Origin: Bacteroidota bacterium
GTDB lineage: Bacteria > Bacteroidota > Ignavibacteria > UBA10030 > UBA8401
Reading direction: 5' to 3'
Assembly: GCA_023229405.1 (NCBI GenBank)
Contig: JALNZH010000014.1
Location: 1-27,629 of the forward strand
Length of the DNA stretch: 27,629 nt
Under the pieces are notes generated by a model that worked only from the letters and a program-made list of their open reading frames with translations, was not told the DNA's origin and searched no databases. This document shows, one piece after another, positions 24,653-27,629 of this stretch (position 1 is its first letter; each line of letters begins with the position of its first letter). The position numbers were made by a program, and so were the translations under genes.

Positions 24653-24691
24653 AGGCTCCACTTCACCCAAATTTCGGATATATGTATTTAG
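24653..24691 (+). promoter_or_regulatory. Motif B: second copy of the 39-bp upstream element
   Basis: It begins AGGCTCCA-CTTCA and continues through TTTCGGATATATGTATTTAG. It is a gapless match to motif A, the same orientation toward the next plus-strand gene, and ends 55 nt before its ATG (63 nt for motif A). It lies in the 113-nt space between the divergent CHAT and peptide genes, so it could also affect CHAT expression. Confidence 0.55.
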
Positions 24692-24746
24692 AAAACATAT
24701 TCAACCTATCCATTCTCCACATTTTCAATATTTGAAGGAAGTTTAT

Positions 24747-24890
24747 ATGCCTACAATACTTACCACACTAGCAATAATCATTAGCCTGGGATATGCTATT
24801 GAAACAACAACTCTCACTGTTGATCTTTCAGGAGAAACCGAGTTATGCAAAGAGCCATCCGGCCAATTTCCACCACCTCCGACAAATTAA
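24747..24890 (+). CDS. 47-aa hydrophobic small protein next to TPR-CHAT
   Basis: A short plus-strand gene with a GAAGGAAG ribosome site 6 nt before the ATG. The sequence starts MPTILTTLAIIISLGYAIET, a membrane helix or short signal sequence. It continues with a polar segment containing one Cys (TELCKEPSG) and ends in a proline run (QFPPPPTN). I do not recognise a family. Support for a real gene comes from the ribosome site, the signal-like start, and motif B upstream. It would reach the same compartment as the CHAT protein, so a substrate, inhibitor or activating peptide of that protease is possible. Confidence 0.55.
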   Translation: MPTILTTLAIIISLGYAIETTTLTVDLSGETELCKEPSGQFPPPPTN

Positions 24891-24950
24891 TATAGTGCAA
24901 AAATCTGATCCTTGCCGTATTTATGTTGGGGAAAAGCCGGCTTCCATTCA

Positions 24951-25724
24951 TTAAATGGACAGTGACCAAGTCCTTAATCGTTCGATCATTGCATAATTAG
25001 TAAGGTCGAATTGAATTGGTGTAATAGACACCTTATTGTTGAGTATTGCCCGCTGATCGATATCTTCTTCTTCATCCAGTTCGACCAGTTCACCTTTTAA
25101 CCAAAAATACTGTTTATTACCGGGATCACGACGTGCTTCAAATTCGTCGTTCCAAACTGATTTTCCCTGACGGGTTATCACTACTCCCTTAATCTCTGAT
25201 TCTGGGACTGCGGGAACATTTACATTTAGCATGGTACCGCTTGCCAATCCATGCTCCAACACTTTTAGAGCAAGCCGCTGTGCGAATTTTGCAGCATACG
25301 AAAAGTCTGCATTTGCTTCAAAGGTAGTCAATGACATAGCAAAGGAAGGGATACCAAGAATAGTCCCTTCCGTTGCAGCAGATACTGTTCCGGAGTATAT
25401 AACACTAATGGCTGTATTTGAGCCGTGATTGATTCCTGAGATTACCAGATCGGGTTTTGTTTTCATGAGATTTCTGATTGCAAGTTTCACACAATCCGCC
25501 GGTGTTCCATCCACCGCATAACCAAAAAATTTGCCATCCTTTTTCATTTCCCTGACACGCAGCGGACGATGAACCGTGATAGCATGACCAACGGCACTTT
25601 GTTGACTGTCCGGAGCAACAATTGTCACATCGGCTATCGGTTGTAACTCGGCAACCAGAGCAGCTAAACCGTCAGAAAATATTCCATCATCATTTGAAAC
25701 AAGAATTGAAAGTTTCTTATTCAT
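24951..25724 (-). CDS. surE: 5'/3'-nucleotidase SurE (survival protein)
   Basis: 257 aa. SurE is a metal-dependent phosphatase that dephosphorylates nucleoside 5'- and 3'-monophosphates and short polyphosphates, and helps stationary-phase survival. Motifs: ILVSNDDGIFSDGL with D12 and D13 (7-20), VAPDSQQSAVG with S43 (36-46), VDGTPADCVK (71-80) and LVISGINHGSNTAISVIYSG with N99 (93-112), giving the full Asp-Asp-Ser-Asn metal site. The fold continues to ILNNKVSITPIQFDLTNY, typical of the SurE end. It is transcribed away from the tRNA gene; nothing suggests an operon with the CHAT island downstream. Confidence 0.96.
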   Translation of the reverse strand: MNKKLSILVSNDDGIFSDGLAALVAELQPIADVTIVAPDSQQSAVGHAITVHRPLRVREMKKDGKFFGYAVDGTPADCVKLAIRNLMKTKPDLVISGINHGSNTAISVIYSGTVSAATEGTILGIPSFAMSLTTFEANADFSYAAKFAQRLALKVLEHGLASGTMLNVNVPAVPESEIKGVVITRQGKSVWNDEFEARRDPGNKQYFWLKGELVELDEEEDIDQRAILNNKVSITPIQFDLTNYAMIERLRTWSLSI

Positions 25725-25738
25725 ACAGAAAACTTACC

Positions 25739-25767
25739 TTGACTGCCTTCTATAAATTGAGTATATT
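25739..25767 (+). promoter_or_regulatory. Promoter of the initiator tRNA gene
   Basis: TTGACT (25739-25744), a 17-nt spacer and TATATT (25762-25767), each 5 of 6 to the classical -35/-10 consensus. It ends 16 nt before the tRNA, giving a leader of about 8-10 nt. Confidence 0.55.
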
Positions 25768-25783
25768 ATTAAACAAAATTGAT

Positions 25784-25856
25784 CGCGGGGTGGAGCAATT
25801 GGCAGCTCGTCGGGCTCATAACCCGAAGGTTCTAGGTTCAAGTCCTAGCCCCGCTA
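25784..25856 (+). tRNA. tRNA-Met (CAT), probable initiator fMet
   Basis: A 73-nt cloverleaf. The acceptor arm GCGGGG pairs with CCCCGC, the D arm is GAGC...GCTC, the anticodon stem is TCGGG-CTCATAA-CCCGA with CAT at 25817-25819, and the T arm is CTAGG-TTCAAGT-CCTAG. Three consecutive G-C pairs below the anticodon loop and no Watson-Crick pair at position 1:72 (C against T) are initiator hallmarks. The 3' CCA is not encoded (CTA follows), so it must be added after transcription. Confidence 0.95.
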
Positions 25857-25863
25857 CTACCAA

Positions 25864-25895
25864 CGAAGGCATTGAAAGATGCCTTTCGTATTTTT
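25864..25895 (+). terminator. Terminator of the tRNA transcript
   Basis: CGAAGGCAT, loop TTGAAAG or shorter, ATGCCTTTCG followed by TATTTTT. It is a stem of about 9 bp with one bulge, starting 8 nt after the tRNA. Confidence 0.75.
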
Positions 25896-26215
25896 AAACC
25901 GGACCACTAAGGTTCTTAAACAGATACCACAAAAAGAAATGTCCTCTTTGCGTTTACTTGTCCTTCGCTTCGGACAAGATGTAAGCCAAATCTGAAAATG
26001 CTATTATCCGGGCATCTATAAATTTCACTATCTCCGCACCACCGATTGGCAGAGTATCACACTGCCTACCCCGTTTCTCGATACAATATAAGAGTAGCAC
26101 ATTGCTATTTCAAGGTAACGATAAAACAAAAATTGCCATACAATACCCCTGGAATACCAAAGAAAGGGATCGAATCAAGGAAAGCAACAATAATCCGCAT
26201 TGATTGGAACAACGG
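25896..26215. other. Intergenic region with one hairpin
   Basis: I see no gene here. The only clear structure is CTTGTCC-TTCGCTTC-GGACAAG at 25957-25978, a 7-bp hairpin. On the minus strand it could lie in the 3' region of the T9SS-protein mRNA, but it has no T run. The open frame at 26046-26246 has no ribosome site or family likeness. Confidence 0.6.
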
Positions 26216-27199
26216 TTATTTCAAGAGGATCATTTTTTTCTGCTGAATATACCGATGAATTGGATCCGATACGCCTACCACGACGATCCTGTAAAAATAC
26301 ATTCCTGAAGGAGATTTGGCATTCCACAAGCTTTCATGATGTCCGGATTTTTGCTCCGCATTTACCAATTCAGCAATTTGTTGACCGAGAATGTTATAGA
26401 CCCGTAACGAAACCCAGCCTGAAACGGGAAGATCGTAGCCTATGGTGGTGGAGGGATTAAAAGGGTTTGGAAAGTTCTGGTTAAGAACAAACGTTTGAGG
26501 AATATTTCTTTCAGCCACCACTTTCATCGGTGCAGATACTAGGACAGAAATGATTGAATCGTAAACAATAATTGAATCATCCGTCCGATGCTGGAGAAGC
26601 CGATAATAGAAACGACCATATTTTATAACTGTATCCAGATAAGAATATTGATGCATCGAAGAAGTCGTCCCCGCCCCCTGCACAAATCCGATGGAATCCC
26701 ACACCAACGAAGCCGAGTCTTTTTTTTGAATTTCAAATCCATCCACGAACAGTTCTGAAGCAGAATCCCACGTTAGCAATGCTATGTTTCCCGTCAGTAG
26801 GGTCATAAAATTTTCAATAACTGTGCGTTGAGGATAGGAGACAGTGACGTTCACTAATTCCGCATAGACACTTAAATCTCCATCGGTATCGATTTGAACC
26901 AATCGATATTCATAGTGCCCGGGTGCAACATTCGTATCGATATATGAATAATCGTGCGGATCAAAAACTGTTCCGGAGCCTAAGACAATCGATCTTTGTG
27001 TCCAATTGTTTGTTCCGAAATCTCTCCGCTCAACGGAAAATCCATAGTTTTGTTCTTCTGTCGCCGTAGACCAAAATAGATAGACCATCGATCCATCTGA
27101 AGAACCGAGGAACTGAGTAATCTGAACAGGCAACGCAAAGAGAAAACTGCCAGACATCCAACAAAGAAGAAATAGCGCACTGTATGTAATTTTTCCCAT
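26216..27199 (-). CDS. Secreted protein with type IX secretion (T9SS) C-terminal sorting domain
   Basis: 327 aa. A signal peptide (1-22, ALFLLCWMSGSFLFA) is followed by two similar beta-sandwich modules of about 105 residues. Each has an LLTWDSASE or YLFWSTATE strand, then (D)GF-x-(I/V)-(E/Q) and YSY-(I/L)-DT, and ends near YEYRLVQ or FYYRLLQ. These are fibronectin-III-like repeats common in T9SS cargo. The C-terminal domain (237-327) starts LNQNFPNPFNPSTTIGYDLP and has VYNILGQQIAELVN, SGMYFYR and a basic end (KKMILLK). This is the type A sorting domain, also similar to FlgD-like Ig folds. It should be exported across the outer membrane and anchored or released after cleavage of this domain. 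There is no enzyme domain; it may be an adhesin or a structural protein. No operon partners are seen. Confidence 0.88.
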   Translation of the reverse strand: MGKITYSALFLLCWMSGSFLFALPVQITQFLGSSDGSMVYLFWSTATEEQNYGFSVERRDFGTNNWTQRSIVLGSGTVFDPHDYSYIDTNVAPGHYEYRLVQIDTDGDLSVYAELVNVTVSYPQRTVIENFMTLLTGNIALLTWDSASELFVDGFEIQKKDSASLVWDSIGFVQGAGTTSSMHQYSYLDTVIKYGRFYYRLLQHRTDDSIIVYDSIISVLVSAPMKVVAERNIPQTFVLNQNFPNPFNPSTTIGYDLPVSGWVSLRVYNILGQQIAELVNAEQKSGHHESLWNAKSPSGMYFYRIVVVGVSDPIHRYIQQKKMILLK

Positions 27200-27377
27200 A
27201 GAATTTTTTTTGAATAATTTGTTCGCTTGGCGACACTATTACAACAGTAATTGATAGCTCAATAGTACATAAGACTAACTAACTGATGTTACGCAAAGCG
27301 TTGTTTTTAAATAGAATCATACTTGTCCAAAATAAATCATAAGAGAGAAAAACTTATTCCTTCTTTTCTTGACGGGG

Positions 27378-27559
27378 TTCCGAAGGAATGCCGACATGGT
27401 ATAAAGATTTGGTCGACACAAGAAAAGAAGCACAAGAACCCCTTGCGAAATGTAACGCGCGCGATGAATCCCGTTCGCACTTGCCTGTAGATGGAAAAAA
27501 ACGCCATCAAAAGTCCCTGCAAATCCTTCTTTGTTGGTAGGATGCGTCTCCCGAAGGGA
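27378..27559. repeat. Probable palindrome-bounded intergenic repeat
   Basis: The segment is bounded by two small palindromes of the same type, TTCCGAAGGAA (27378-27388) and TCCCGAAGGGA (27549-27559), and its inside has no plausible gene. The wording of the flank (GCATTCCTTCGG on one strand, ATGGTATAAAGATTTGGTCGAC inside) resembles dispersed 'CCCTTCGGG' repeats common between genes in Bacteroidota and Ignavibacteria. The rest of 27200-27629 holds nothing else I can name. The 61-codon minus-strand frame here is likely a false translation of the repeat. Confidence 0.5.
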
Positions 27560-27629
27560 TTCCGTTGGCAGAAAATTGACTTAACTATTTAAACCTGCGC
27601 CTTACTCACCATGACCAATTTCCTTGGTT

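Noticed and set aside
19406..24890. CRISPR array or cas genes to go with the TPR-CHAT gene
   Set aside because: No regularly spaced repeats were seen anywhere in the window, and no cas-type protein is encoded.
26046..26246. Plus-strand frame of 66 codons after the tRNA
   Set aside because: It has no ribosome site or recognisable motif, and it runs into the T9SS protein gene on the other strand.

Overview
This window looks like chromosomal DNA from a Bacteroidota/FCB-group bacterium, most likely near Ignavibacteria or Chlorobi. That is inferred from a protein ending in a type IX secretion (T9SS) sorting domain with an NFPNPFNPST motif, from Bacteroidota-style TTTG / TAnnTTTG promoters close to start codons, from a YfhO membrane protein and a YbbR protein, and from short palindromic intergenic repeats typical of the group. 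I could not run any search, so the placement rests on family recognition.

Layout. 1-2484: partial YfhO-family membrane protein (minus). About 2690-3792: decayed group II intron (minus) with a recognisable domain V and a gutted reverse transcriptase/maturase gene. 3998-4920: broken IS5-family transposase (minus). 5055-8463: YbbR-like protein (+), outer-membrane barrel with bactofilin-like repeats (minus), pdxJ (+). 8486-13298: minus-strand housekeeping run of a BFN-UVR protein, etfA, etfB, hisC and hisD. 13.3-15.6 kb: repeat-rich stretch holding a glutathione peroxidase (minus), a duplicated leader sequence and an unknown 181-aa protein (+). 15634-19271: ahcY, metK and a sugar-nucleotide transferase (minus). 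19406-24890: accessory island (below). 24951 to the end: surE (minus), an initiator tRNA-Met (+), a T9SS-targeted protein (minus) and a palindromic repeat.

How genes work together. etfB-etfA encode both subunits of one electron carrier. hisD-hisC share one nucleotide and serve histidine synthesis. metK makes S-adenosylmethionine, and ahcY removes the S-adenosylhomocysteine left after methylation. pdxJ makes pyridoxine phosphate, the cofactor precursor that HisC needs.

The part most worth study is 19406-24890. Here a small HNH-fold protein with its catalytic His replaced, a divergent sigma-factor-like protein, a membrane protein with an anti-sigma zinc motif and a large exported TPR-CHAT (caspase-like) protein lie together with a 47-aa hydrophobic peptide. 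The two plus-strand units, HNH/sigma/anti-sigma and the peptide, are each preceded by the same 39-bp motif at nearly the same distance. I infer a protease-gated sigma-factor circuit, comparable in logic to the TPR-CHAT/sigma arrangement of type III-E CRISPR loci but with no CRISPR array or cas gene in view.
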